Assembly (NCBI GenBank): GCA_018657645.1
Contig: JABHWT010000095.1
Location: 1 to 49,794 of the forward strand
Direction of reading: 5' to 3'
DNA: 49,794 bases
DNA from: Halieaceae bacterium
GTDB taxonomy: Bacteria; Pseudomonadota; Gammaproteobacteria; Pseudomonadales; Halieaceae
Numbering within the stretch: the stretch's first letter is position 1; each line of letters opens with the position of its first letter. The notes under the pieces are model-generated. The model was not told the DNA's origin, searched no databases, and was given only the letters and a program-made list of their open reading frames with translations. Of this stretch, positions 1 through 9,828 are shown piece after piece. Both the position numbers and the translations under genes were made by a program.

Positions 1-1
1 A

Positions 2-730
2 CTACACGAGAGCCAAATGACCTTTGACCCGGCAGCCATGCAAACCACTGCATCGCGCGATGGGGATAGCTGGGTGCTCAATGGCGAAAAGCGCCTGGTC
101 GCCTATGGAGAGCAAGCTGCCCACATGCTCATAGTCGCCCGTACCGGTGACGCAATGGGCCTGGACAATGTCGAGGCGTTTATCGTAAGGCGCGATGCCC
201 CGGGGGTAACCATTGGGGCAGAGAGCGGTCGGCAAGGCCTTAAGCCGGTACCGATGGCAAGGGTAGCCCTGAAAAATGTCAGGGTAGATGGGGCAAACCA
301 ATTGGGTGGAGCCGATGGCATCGATGCGCGGGTGATGATGAATTCTATTCGACTCGGTGGTGCCGCGCTGGCCCTGGGGACTGCCCGCGCAGCAACCGAG
401 TATGCCATTCCCTATGCCTGTGAACGCGAGGCCTTTGGCGAGGTCATCGCAAAAAAACAGGCGATTGCCTTTATGCTGGCTGACATGCATTCCGATATTG
501 AAGCCATGCGCTGGATGATCTGGAAGGCGGCGAGCATAGTAGACCAGGGCGCAGATGCCACCAGGGCAACAACACTGGCCCGCAATTACGTACAGCGTCA
601 CGCCCTGAGGGTCACCGATGATGCGTTACAGGTATTTGGCGGACATGGGTTTATTCGCGACCTACCGCTGGAAATGTGGATGCGCAACGCCCGAACACTC
701 ACTATTCTCGAAGGTCCTGTCGCGGCCTGA
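2..730 (+). CDS. Acyl-CoA dehydrogenase family protein, 5' truncated by window edge
   Basis: Frame stays open upstream of the listed ATG to the window edge. Motifs TTASRDGDSWVLNGEKRLV, ALQVFGGHGFIRDLPLEMWMRNAR and TILEG match the ACAD C-terminal half. Confidence 0.88.
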   Translation, partial: LHESQMTFDPAAMQTTASRDGDSWVLNGEKRLVAYGEQAAHMLIVARTGDAMGLDNVEAFIVRRDAPGVTIGAESGRQGLKPVPMARVALKNVRVDGANQLGGADGIDARVMMNSIRLGGAALALGTARAATEYAIPYACEREAFGEVIAKKQAIAFMLADMHSDIEAMRWMIWKAASIVDQGADATRATTLARNYVQRHALRVTDDALQVFGGHGFIRDLPLEMWMRNARTLTILEGPVAA

Positions 731-752
731 GTCACTTAGGAAGAGCACAATA

Positions 753-1928
753 ATGGTTGATTTCACAGTTTCGGAAATAGATCAGCAGATTCTTGATCAA
801 ATCAGGGCCGAGGGTAAAGCGGGTGAAAAATACACCCGCTATTACGAGGACAATGAAGAAGAGTTACTCAAGGATGAGTTTCCAGAGGCCAAGAATTTTC
901 CGCCTCTGATCGAAAAATTCGCCCGGCGCACCGAGAGTGATACCTCTGGCGCAACGCTGGGAATGCAAATCACCATGCGCCGTGCAGCCAATGCCGGTGT
1001 TCCCCTGAAGCAAAGCCCGGGGCAGGGCCTGGGTAATGCGGCACTCGCTGCTGCCGGCACGGAGGAGCAAAAGCGAAAATGGAGTGGCCTGACCCTGGCC
1101 ATGTCCATTACCGAACCCGGAGCCGGGTCCGATACCAAAGCTATTCAAACCACAGCCACCCGCGACGGCGATGATTATATACTCAATGGTGACAAGATAT
1201 TTGTAACCACCGGTATTCGCTGCGAGGGCGTGGTGGTCTGGGCAACAGTCGACAAATCCCTTGGCCGCGCCGGGATAAAATCGTTCATGGTCATGAAGGG
1301 AACTCCCGGCTTCGAAATTGTCCGCAAAGAAAAAAAACTGGGTATTCGCACCAGCGATACCGCCGCCTTTTCCTTCCGTGACTGCCGGGTCCCCAGGGAA
1401 AACGTGCTCGGTGGCGACGAGGAAAAAGGCAAGGGTGCGGGCTCCGGAGCCTACAAGGGCGTCTTAAAAACGTTCAACATGACCCGCCCCGGTGTTGCTG
1501 CCGGCGGTATAGGTCAGGCCATCGGAGCATTCGAATTTGCTCGGGATGCTTTGGCTGCCGAGGGGGTTGAAGTGGACTGGGACATGGCCGGGCACAACCG
1601 AACAGCGGCACAGCAAACCTTAATCGATATGGAGGCGGACATAGAGGCGGCCTCATTGGTCACGTTCCGGGCTGCTTGGCTGGCAGATCAGGGAGCAAGC
1701 AATAACCTGGAGGCCTCCGTTTCAAAGTCCAAAGGTGGTGACGTCTGCCGGACGGTGCCTCAGAGGGCGATGGAGTTACTTGGCGGCATGAGCATCAGCC
1801 ACGATCACTTGCTTGAAAAGTACCTGCGCGACGGCCGCATCAGTGACATTTATGAAGGCACCGGCCAAATTCAACGCCTGATTATTGCCCGAACTATTCT
1901 GGGGCTGTCCAGTGCAGAGCTCAGCTAA
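753..1928 (+). CDS. Acyl-CoA dehydrogenase family protein
   Basis: AMSITEPGAGSDTKAIQTTATRDGDDYILNGDKIFVTTG and the C-terminal LRDGRISDIYEGTGQIQRLIIAR are ACAD signatures. ATG at 753 follows an AGGAAG-like SD; the longer ORF start at 618 overlaps the upstream gene. Confidence 0.93.
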   Translation: MVDFTVSEIDQQILDQIRAEGKAGEKYTRYYEDNEEELLKDEFPEAKNFPPLIEKFARRTESDTSGATLGMQITMRRAANAGVPLKQSPGQGLGNAALAAAGTEEQKRKWSGLTLAMSITEPGAGSDTKAIQTTATRDGDDYILNGDKIFVTTGIRCEGVVVWATVDKSLGRAGIKSFMVMKGTPGFEIVRKEKKLGIRTSDTAAFSFRDCRVPRENVLGGDEEKGKGAGSGAYKGVLKTFNMTRPGVAAGGIGQAIGAFEFARDALAAEGVEVDWDMAGHNRTAAQQTLIDMEADIEAASLVTFRAAWLADQGASNNLEASVSKSKGGDVCRTVPQRAMELLGGMSISHDHLLEKYLRDGRISDIYEGTGQIQRLIIARTILGLSSAELS

Positions 1929-1948
1929 ACCCCGCGGATTTTATCGAC

Positions 1949-3913
1949 TTATCTGCCCCGGACTCTGGCAAGCGCCCGCTGCTTAATCTCTGCTGCGGAG
2001 ATAAAGCGTCCCCTATTAGTGATTTCTACGCGACGATTTGCCTTGTCTTTACCACTAAGCCCCGTTCGGGGAAAGTGCTCGCCATAACCTGTTGCCACCA
2101 GTATATCGGGGCTTAACCCCAAATTGTTGATAAGGTGGACTCTCACACTGGCCGCTCGTTTTCTCGACAGCTCAAGATTGACCGCAAAACTGCCGAGACT
2201 GTCTGTGTGACCCGCTATTTCGAATCGATTAGCCCCGATACGCCGGAGAGCGTCACCCAGTTCCACCAATTGTTCCACTGCCATAGAACTGAGCTGTACT
2301 GAATTGATCTCAAACTGGATATCCAGGTCAATCGCGCTATTTCTCCCATTATCTGGCCCTGCTGTCAGTGCCTGGAAGATGTCCCTGCTGTCGATGATCG
2401 AGCTATTTTTGGCAAAAGACTCGGGAGAAGTACCCTCCATTGAATAACCAAGCGCGGTGTCAGCGACCTCCGGCTGCAGGTCCATGAGGTCCTCTTCGCT
2501 GGCAACTGCGCCAGGGACTGCAGTGCCGCTTCGCGTGATTCGAGGCTCATTGAGGAAATTATTAACAGGGGACGTCCGCTTGCGAGATAGTGACTGCTCG
2601 AGTTCCATCGTGGGCTTAGGTACCGGTGTTTTGCTGGCCGGCGCAAACTCGATCGTTTTATCAAAGCCACGGCTAACAAGATGGCCGTCTCCGCTAATGC
2701 CCTGGGCAACGATCTGCACCCGGTGAGTGCCGGAATTGTCGAGTGCGGGAAGATCGATGACTCCCTCGGCACTGGTGGCGGCCTCCATTCGGCTGAGCTG
2801 CCGACCATTGGGCGCCCAGACAGTTACCAGAGCCTGATGCCACAGTGTATCTCTCATGGAGACAGTGACCGCCTTATAATCATTAATAGCAGGTTTGTAG
2901 TCCGGGGACTGCCAACTGGCCGGGCGTAGATTGCCCCGGGATGTGGTGCGCAGGATATAGGATTCCCCCTTGGGCCCAACACCTGGTGCGCGTAGTTCGA
3001 CAACCCACCGACCCGGCTCGGGATTGGGAATGTCAATCATTGCAAAAGCCAGGTTATCCTGGCCTGTGCTGCCCCGGGTCGCTGTGGGATTGTCTATAGT
3101 CTGGCCCGAGGGGGAAACCAGTTCTAATACCACGCCTGAATCGCTCACTTCGACCTGACTGTACAGGTGGTCGGCCCCGGGCTCGATGTTAACAAAATAC
3201 TGGTGAACCTCATCAGGCGTAATAGCATTCTGTGTGAATTGGTTGAGCTCCAGTTGCATCGCGGCGCCAAACAGGCTCTGAAAAATTCGGTCGAGATCCC
3301 GGGCACTTCGCGCGATGTCGAACCTACCACCTGTTTTCCGGGTAACTACTTCAAGCGAAGAGACATCAGCCTGCCCGGAAAGCGCTATAGCGTGTACTGT
3401 GGTTTGCGCGCTGAGCCCACGCCTTCCACCCCTCCACCCTTGACTGTCCTTGCCATCGGTGAGTAATAATATATGGGCATCGCCAGCACCGCCAAGCATA
3501 GTTGCAGCTCTGCCCAAACCAGCCGGTATATTGGTTTTTCCAGCCGCATTAATGGTTGCAACCCTTTGTTTCAGGCGCATTCGAGTGGCGCTGGAATAGG
3601 CACCGAGATCGGTCAATGGCGCGATAACTGTCGCTTCACTGCTAAATCCCACAATGCCGAGAGATGTATCAGCGGGGGCGATATCGATCAGTTTTCTAAG
3701 TGCCGCTTTGCGCAACTCATGCGGGTCGTTGGTTTTCATGCTAGCGGAATTGTCCACCAGAATGATAATACTATTGGTCTGCCCTGCTCCGCTCTCAGGC
3801 GCTTGCTCCGTGGCAACTCGGTTCTCTGTATATGCTTCATTGGCGGCAAACCCATAGGTGGATATGCAGACACACAACAGGCACATGAACCAGCTTGGTA
3901 CGGCGTATTTCAT
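1949..3913 (-). CDS. VWA-domain protein with C-terminal OmpA-like peptidoglycan-binding domain
   Basis: N-terminal signal-like segment; IIILVDNSASMKTNDP (MIDAS DxSxS); C-terminal FEIAGHTDSLGSFAVNLELSRKRAASVRVHLI...ANRRVEI (OmpA C-terminal). Confidence 0.88.
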   Translation of the reverse strand: MKYAVPSWFMCLLCVCISTYGFAANEAYTENRVATEQAPESGAGQTNSIIILVDNSASMKTNDPHELRKAALRKLIDIAPADTSLGIVGFSSEATVIAPLTDLGAYSSATRMRLKQRVATINAAGKTNIPAGLGRAATMLGGAGDAHILLLTDGKDSQGWRGGRRGLSAQTTVHAIALSGQADVSSLEVVTRKTGGRFDIARSARDLDRIFQSLFGAAMQLELNQFTQNAITPDEVHQYFVNIEPGADHLYSQVEVSDSGVVLELVSPSGQTIDNPTATRGSTGQDNLAFAMIDIPNPEPGRWVVELRAPGVGPKGESYILRTTSRGNLRPASWQSPDYKPAINDYKAVTVSMRDTLWHQALVTVWAPNGRQLSRMEAATSAEGVIDLPALDNSGTHRVQIVAQGISGDGHLVSRGFDKTIEFAPASKTPVPKPTMELEQSLSRKRTSPVNNFLNEPRITRSGTAVPGAVASEEDLMDLQPEVADTALGYSMEGTSPESFAKNSSIIDSRDIFQALTAGPDNGRNSAIDLDIQFEINSVQLSSMAVEQLVELGDALRRIGANRFEIAGHTDSLGSFAVNLELSRKRAASVRVHLINNLGLSPDILVATGYGEHFPRTGLSGKDKANRRVEITNRGRFISAAEIKQRALARVRGR

Positions 3914-3991
3914 ACTACAACAAGGTCCCTCCGCGAAGAACGAGATTCATCGCATTAATGAGGCCCAGATAATGAGGTGTCCCCAGGCCGA

Positions 3992-5614
3992 TTACTTCTT
4001 CTTCCCTGGCTTCTGTTTGCCCGTCCTCGCTCGAGGCTTGGCGACCTGTCTTTCCTTCACCTTGGTCTTCACCTTGGTCTTCACCTTGGTCTTCACCTTG
4101 GTCTTGGCCTTGGGCTTGGCCGTGACTTTTACTTTCGCTGTCTGATTTTTCTTGCGCTTCGTCGCGACAGCCTTGTTGCTGGCCCGGCGCTTTCCCTGCC
4201 CCGTTTTTATTCCGGCAGCGTGTTCCAACTCAACCAGCGCCTGTTCCAGGTAATCGATCATTCGCTGTATTTGTGGCAGCGAGCGGCGGCAAGCGATGAT
4301 GCCAAAATCGAGACTTTTGTTGTAGCTCACCAGAGTTATATTCATGGCAAAACCATCGAACACAATAGAGGCCGGATAAATCCCGTCCAGACTGGCCCCG
4401 TTCCAATACAGTTGTTCCCTGGGGCCCGGGACATTCGATATAACAGTACTAAAGGCTGGAAACTGTGCGGCTAAACCCAGTACCGAAGTTAACAGTGCGG
4501 GCACCTGTGTAAGCTGCATAAAAATTGATGCCTCGCGCGCACTCATACCCATCAACAGCTCTTTCCCGGCCCGCATTGACGCCTGAATGGCGCGCACTCG
4601 TTGCTCGGGATCAGATAGGTTTGTCGCAAGATCTGCAGTGATAAAGCCCACTGCATTACCCGCCTCATAATTGCCCTTTTCCCGTAGTGAAACCGGTGCC
4701 ATTGCCTTCAGAGAGTGTTTAGGCAGCTCTTTATGTGCTTCCAGATAGCGCCGCAAAGCCCCCGAGCACATCGCCAGTACAATATCGTTAACGGTTCCGT
4801 CCATTGCTTTGCAAACGGCCTTTATTCGGTCGAACTCCCAGGACTGGGCAACGAATCGCCTGGCTCCGCCAACCCTGGTATTAATCGATGTTCGCGGAAC
4901 ATTGTGCCAGGGAACGGCCAGGTTGCCCCCTCGCCCCACAAATGCTCCACCAAAACGCCGTAGCGCACCCAGCAGGTGCGAGGACGTATCAAATTGTTGC
5001 TTCAGCGCCTCCGCCACGGTACGCAACTCACGCTCCTTGGGAATAATTCGGCGCTTTGGTGTCGCCCCCACAGATTGGAGGTAACGCTCATACGCCCGCT
5101 GTGACATTGGGGAGTCGTTCGTTCGATAGGATTTCTCGGTAGAGCACACCGACTCGGTAAGTTGCATGGAACTCACCCCATCCATTGCCGCGTGATGCAT
5201 CTTCATATAGACCGCCAACTGACGGTTCTGCAAGCCCTCTATAATATGGAACTCCCAGAGTGGCCGGGTGCGATCCAGCAAGGTGCTGTGCAAACGGGAA
5301 ACCAGCGCAAACAACTCGCGATAGCGCCCGGGGCCAGGCAATGCGGAGTGACGGACATGGTAGTCCATATCAAAGTGCTGATCCTTCTCCCAATACATAG
5401 GGCCCAGCGGACCCGCGCGCCCCGTTGCAACATACTCGCCAAAGGGCAGGCGAAAATCATCCGCTGCTAGAATCTCCGGCGCTATGCTTTCAATGAACTC
5501 ACTCTCGCCCACGCCCGGGGGAAGCGTATACAGATTGACACCTCCTACATGCATTGGCGTTTCCCGCTTCTCGGCATAAAGAAAACCCGCGTCAGCTAAT
5601 TCAATTCGGCGCAT
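3992..5614 (-). CDS. Wax ester synthase/diacylglycerol acyltransferase (WS/DGAT) family with Lys-rich repetitive C-terminal tail
   Basis: HHAAMDG active-site motif (HHxxxDG) and VISNVPGPREQLYWNGA are typical of bacterial WS/DGAT. C-terminus is a KVKT repeat plus RARTGKQKPGKKK. Confidence 0.92.
   Translation of the reverse strand: MRRIELADAGFLYAEKRETPMHVGGVNLYTLPPGVGESEFIESIAPEILAADDFRLPFGEYVATGRAGPLGPMYWEKDQHFDMDYHVRHSALPGPGRYRELFALVSRLHSTLLDRTRPLWEFHIIEGLQNRQLAVYMKMHHAAMDGVSSMQLTESVCSTEKSYRTNDSPMSQRAYERYLQSVGATPKRRIIPKERELRTVAEALKQQFDTSSHLLGALRRFGGAFVGRGGNLAVPWHNVPRTSINTRVGGARRFVAQSWEFDRIKAVCKAMDGTVNDIVLAMCSGALRRYLEAHKELPKHSLKAMAPVSLREKGNYEAGNAVGFITADLATNLSDPEQRVRAIQASMRAGKELLMGMSAREASIFMQLTQVPALLTSVLGLAAQFPAFSTVISNVPGPREQLYWNGASLDGIYPASIVFDGFAMNITLVSYNKSLDFGIIACRRSLPQIQRMIDYLEQALVELEHAAGIKTGQGKRRASNKAVATKRKKNQTAKVKVTAKPKAKTKVKTKVKTKVKTKVKERQVAKPRARTGKQKPGKKK
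4055..4102. repeat. Tandem repeat, 4 copies of a 12-bp unit CTTCACCTTGGT (in-frame, encodes KVKT repeats)
   Basis: Read directly: cttcaccttggt x4, consecutive and identical. Confidence 0.97.
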
Positions 5615-5728
5615 TGCAGTGGTCCCTGTATCGTGATTTGCTAAAAAGATAGTCCTCTTGGGTAGAAAGTACCAATGATGTAGGTCAAGAGTGTGGCGGC
5701 TGCCGAGTTTAGAGCGAAGCCAAGCATG

Positions 5729-6547
5729 CTACCTACCCTTAAAAACCGGCTTTCTCTTGTCTATCCACCAAGCGGTAGCCCCCTCCACATAGTCTTCTGT
5801 CTTAAACCCCATTTTCAGGGCCGCATCCTCTCGCTCAATCTGGCTCGCAATGTTGGGCTCCTGTAAACCCCGGTAAATAAGTGCCTTGGTCAGCTCCATA
5901 CCAATAGGGCCATGCCCTGCAATTTTCTGGGCCAATTCCATGGTTGCGGACATGACCTCCATTCGCGGTACCGCGCGCGTCACCATCCCCATGCGCTCGG
6001 CCTCATCTCCCATTACCAGGTCCCCGGTCAGCAGCAGTTCCAAGGCACGAGTCAAACCCACTATTCGCGGCAGCGTGTAGGTTATTCCACCCTCTGGAGG
6101 TAGGGCGTAGCGATGGGTAGAGGCCATGCCAATCAGGACATCCTCCGCGATAATTCTCAGGTCACAGGCCATGGCGATGGCAAATCCACCTCCTACTGCG
6201 GCACCGTTTATCGCAGCTATCGTTGGTTTCTGTAATTGACTTACCTCTGCCCCAAACCAACCGATAGGCTCCATGTAGTGATTTCTGCTATCGTCTTCTA
6301 CTGCTCCGGATACCGGTTTGCCCTGTGCCAAAGCAATCAACATCTCGGTATCGGCTCCCGTACAAAAACCTTCCCCAGACCCGGTGAAGATGACCACTCG
6401 AACATCATCGTCACTACGAACATCTTCAATAACCCGCGAAAACGAGGCAACCATCTCACCGGTCATAGCGTTAAGTTTCTCGGGGTTATTGAATGTAATG
6501 GTCCCGATATGGTCAGATTTCTGGTACAGAAGGTGCTGGTACGACAT
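5729..6547 (-). CDS. Enoyl-CoA hydratase/isomerase family
   Basis: IGTITFNNPEKLNAMTGEM, VVIFTGSGEGFCTGAD and KPTIAAINGAAVGGGFAIAMACDLRI (crotonase fold). Confidence 0.93.
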   Translation of the reverse strand: MSYQHLLYQKSDHIGTITFNNPEKLNAMTGEMVASFSRVIEDVRSDDDVRVVIFTGSGEGFCTGADTEMLIALAQGKPVSGAVEDDSRNHYMEPIGWFGAEVSQLQKPTIAAINGAAVGGGFAIAMACDLRIIAEDVLIGMASTHRYALPPEGGITYTLPRIVGLTRALELLLTGDLVMGDEAERMGMVTRAVPRMEVMSATMELAQKIAGHGPIGMELTKALIYRGLQEPNIASQIEREDAALKMGFKTEDYVEGATAWWIDKRKPVFKGR

Positions 6548-6671
6548 AGTTGCTCCGCTTAGGAATAGCGTTGTTTTGTCCGCGAATTACCGGTAAATAC
6601 GCCAAGCGTAGCAAAATAAAAGCGACCCTGCATGGATGGACACAGCGACATCCCGCAACCTGCCAGTCTCG

Positions 6672-8381
6672 CTAACGGGTATAGGAGCGGGCTGTTCCCC
6701 ACCACGCCAGGGCCCCAGCGACCACTAGAGACAAACCGATACCCAGTGCCATAACAAACTCGCCGCCGGCGCTGCCGCCTGTTGCACGCTGATAGGGAAG
6801 TGCATAAAACACTATCAACACACCGGCAAATACCACACCACACCAAATAATCGCCTTGGCGCAACGCAGTGTGCCACGCTGTCTTGCCGGGTCAATCTCC
6901 GCCTCCGGTGTTTCGTGCAAGCGTTCACGTATTTCATGCTCCTGCTGGGTAACCGTACCCCGCAATATCGCTACCTCAACCGTGATATAACTCAGTAGTG
7001 CACCCACAACAATGGGATGAAAGTATACAGGGAACTCTACGATCCCAAGCATGCTCAGGACACGGGCAACAAGATTGCCAAGCAGACCTGCAATAATTCC
7101 CCAAAACGCGGCTCCTTCGGTGATCCGCCGACTCCATACTGACATGAACGCGACCGGCCCCCATGCCGAGGCGTACAAGGTGCCGACAAAATAGGTGATC
7201 CAGAACAGATTTCCCTGGGGTATAAAATTAGCAATAACGAGCGCAGCCAGACTCACCCCAATCATGGCCCATCGACTCATACGCAGTTGCCGTGAATCAT
7301 CGGCGTGGGCACTGGGCACCAGGTCATTGGTGACGCTAAAACCAACCAGAGATAAAAAGGTAGATGCCGAGGACAGGCCGGCAGCCATAATACCCGACAT
7401 TAGCAGCACGCCTATCAGCGTGGGCATCACATTCATTGCCGCCCAGATCATATTCTCCTGGGCAGGTTGTATCATGGGGTTAAGCAGATTTATGGCGGCA
7501 CCGGATAGCATCAGTACCGAGTACAAGACCAACACTGTAGCAGCGGTAATCATTGCAGAGCGAATCACCGTGTGTTCGTCCCGGGCCATTAAGTACCGAC
7601 TGGCCTGCCAGGGGCTGACAGCCACCACCACACCCCATGCAATCCCCAGAATCACAGCATATATCATGGCGTCCGTTGCGCTCGCCCAGTCTGCACCCTC
7701 GCCCACCATTCCGTGCCAGGAAACAATCCCCGGCTTGCTCTCAAACGTGGCCAGGTCTTGAATAGTTGCAAACCAGCCACCGGCCTCCTCTACAATAAAT
7801 GCCAGCCCCAGCAGTGCAACGGCGGTGAACAATAAGAACATCATAGTGTCAGTTAACACCACACCACGGGATCCCGAGTACATGGTAAATAACGTGTAAC
7901 CGGACCAGGTTAAAAACAGGGCCAGGTGAAAAGACAGCCCGGTTACCTCGTGCACAATAGTCGCAGTGCCCTGGGTAACGACCATCAAATAACCGGTGCA
8001 GCCAAATACTATCGATGCTCCGGCCACCGATTGCACCCGACGGCTGACAAAGCGCTGTCCAAAGTACTCGGCTACGGTCAGCGCGCGACTACGACGCAGA
8101 AAACGGCCGAAAAACAATGCACCGGCGGTATAGCCAATGCAATTGATTGCAGTCAGTATGAGTATTATAGTTGGGTAACCGGCGTAACCCTGGCCAGTCT
8201 CTCCCATAAAGGCATTGGTGCTCATCAGACTTGCCACCAAAGTGCCTACAATCAGCAAGGTCGGGGCTTGCCGGCCCGCCACGAAATAGTCCTCCAGGTG
8301 CTTCACCTTGCGGCCGGCATAACTGCCCACCGCGAAGTAAACCGCAAGACTGATCATCAGGCCAATTGTATAAACGTTCAT
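6672..8381 (-). CDS. Sodium:solute symporter (SSS) family transporter
   Basis: Multiple hydrophobic helices; GRKVKHLEDYFVAGRQAPTLLIVGTLVASLMSTNAFMGETGQGY N-terminus and GIMAAGLSSASTFLSLVGFSVTNDL, typical of SSS permeases. Confidence 0.88.
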   Translation of the reverse strand: MNVYTIGLMISLAVYFAVGSYAGRKVKHLEDYFVAGRQAPTLLIVGTLVASLMSTNAFMGETGQGYAGYPTIILILTAINCIGYTAGALFFGRFLRRSRALTVAEYFGQRFVSRRVQSVAGASIVFGCTGYLMVVTQGTATIVHEVTGLSFHLALFLTWSGYTLFTMYSGSRGVVLTDTMMFLLFTAVALLGLAFIVEEAGGWFATIQDLATFESKPGIVSWHGMVGEGADWASATDAMIYAVILGIAWGVVVAVSPWQASRYLMARDEHTVIRSAMITAATVLVLYSVLMLSGAAINLLNPMIQPAQENMIWAAMNVMPTLIGVLLMSGIMAAGLSSASTFLSLVGFSVTNDLVPSAHADDSRQLRMSRWAMIGVSLAALVIANFIPQGNLFWITYFVGTLYASAWGPVAFMSVWSRRITEGAAFWGIIAGLLGNLVARVLSMLGIVEFPVYFHPIVVGALLSYITVEVAILRGTVTQQEHEIRERLHETPEAEIDPARQRGTLRCAKAIIWCGVVFAGVLIVFYALPYQRATGGSAGGEFVMALGIGLSLVVAGALAWWGTARSYTR

Positions 8382-8413
8382 GGTGGTTTTCCCGAACTAG
8401 TGCAATGGACAGA

Positions 8414-9175
8414 TCAACCCATATAGGCCTGGCCGCCATCAATGGCGATACTTTGGCCGCTGACATAACTGGACTCTGGTGAGCACAGAGCCGCGACAAA
8501 TTTACCAATGTCCTGCTCGCAATCACCAATTCGTTTCATCGGTATGGTTGCCTTGAACGCTGCCGCTTCCTCTGGGCGAGCCTCGGCCCAGGCCTTTAAG
8601 GCGGGCGAGGTAGCATGGGGCAGAATCACATTGGCGCGTATATTATCTACACCCCACTCACAGGCCGCAGCGCGAGTAAGCGCCCTTATCGCCTCTTTGT
8701 CGGCAGCGTAGGCGCCATAGCCTGACACGTCCCAACGCTTACTGGAAGTACTGCCTAAATTGATGATAGACCCCCCTTGCTTTCGCAGGTGTGGATAGCA
8801 CAGTTGCATCATTGTCAAAGTTGCTACCGGGCCGCCATTCAGTGCTGTTTTAAAATCCTCGATCTCTATATCGGTTAAACGCCCGAGCACCGAGCTAAAG
8901 GCATTGTTAACCAGAATATCAATACCACCGAGGCGCTCAACCGTATTCGCTACCGCCTGTTGCATCTGGTCCAAATCCTGGATATTACACTCCAATGCGA
9001 TGGCCTCGCCTCCCCGGCGTATAATCTCGTCTCGCGTCGTTTCGCATTTGGACAACGTGCGCCCTGTTACCGCGATACTCGCACCGCGTTCCGCCAACCC
9101 ATAGGCAATACCTTGCCCTACGCCTTGCCCGGCGCCGGTTATCAGAGCTACCTTACCATCGAGTACTTTATCCAT
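8414..9175 (-). CDS. Short-chain dehydrogenase/reductase (SDR)
   Basis: ALITGAGQGVGQGIA (TGxxxGxG), DILVNNAFSS, YGAYAADKEAIRALTRAAACEW (YxxxK variant), SGQSIAIDGGQAYMG. Confidence 0.9.
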   Translation of the reverse strand: MDKVLDGKVALITGAGQGVGQGIAYGLAERGASIAVTGRTLSKCETTRDEIIRRGGEAIALECNIQDLDQMQQAVANTVERLGGIDILVNNAFSSVLGRLTDIEIEDFKTALNGGPVATLTMMQLCYPHLRKQGGSIINLGSTSSKRWDVSGYGAYAADKEAIRALTRAAACEWGVDNIRANVILPHATSPALKAWAEARPEEAAAFKATIPMKRIGDCEQDIGKFVAALCSPESSYVSGQSIAIDGGQAYMG

Positions 9176-9219
9176 ATTTACTACTTTCCTGCCTTATTAG
9201 ATTAGTCGTTTGCCTCGAT

Positions 9220-9714
9220 TTACTTCGTCACCTGATCGGTAGACATGAGGGGCAACTCCTTGATGATCCCCTTGTCAAAACACTCTTTAATCAAGTTGGT
9301 AATAGCGCCGTAGTCATACATGTCCATCTGCTCGCACCACTGGTAGTTACCTCCATATTTAAACCAGGAGGCACCAATAACTTTCATAGGAGAACCATCC
9401 TCGCGGCTTGGGGCACCCGGGGGAGTTTGCCACCAGGTAGCAAAGGCTTCGCCGCGGGATTCGTCGATGACAATCTTGTCGTAGGGGTAGGTCCAACCCT
9501 TGTAGGGATCCATCGCAGCTCCCACACAGGTCTCGCGGATGCTCTCGCGACCAATGAATTCGTACTTGCCATTGGGAGTTTCCCAGCCATAGACACAGTC
9601 TTCACTGAAACAATCCGCCAGTTGACGCCAGTTACCTTCACGCTCTGACTTTTGATTGGCTGCGGTCCAACGACGCATCATTTCTTCCATTTCGTCTCGG
9701 CTGAAATTGGGCAT
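9220..9714 (-). CDS. SnoaL/NTF2-like domain protein
   Basis: MPNFSRDEMEEMMRRWTAANQKSEREGNWRQLADCFSEDCVYGW...EFIGRESIRE; size and pattern of NTF2-like proteins. Start set at 9714; longer ORF start is less plausible. Confidence 0.7.
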   Translation of the reverse strand: MPNFSRDEMEEMMRRWTAANQKSEREGNWRQLADCFSEDCVYGWETPNGKYEFIGRESIRETCVGAAMDPYKGWTYPYDKIVIDESRGEAFATWWQTPPGAPSREDGSPMKVIGASWFKYGGNYQWCEQMDMYDYGAITNLIKECFDKGIIKELPLMSTDQVTK

Positions 9715-9767
9715 GGGAATTTCCTCATTATTATTAGGTGCTCGGCCACAACATACTCTACCGATTT

Positions 9768-9783
9768 TATAGTTGCAACTATA
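9768..9783. promoter_or_regulatory. Perfect 16-bp palindrome TATAGTTGCAACTATA, candidate TetR operator
   Basis: Self-reverse-complementary, located in the 114-nt divergent intergenic region between the NTF2-like gene and the TetR gene. Confidence 0.6.
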
Positions 9784-9828
9784 TTTCAAATATCACACTA
9801 TGGCTGCCTACAAGCAGGAACCAGCAGC

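Noticed and set aside
2-601. 199-aa minus-strand ORF opposite the acyl-CoA dehydrogenase
   Set aside because: Antisense to a confident CDS, Cys/His/Pro-rich low-plausibility protein; same reasoning for most overlapping antisense ORFs (e.g. 3473-3958, 7195-7761, 7926-8426, 15960-16451, 23131-23595).
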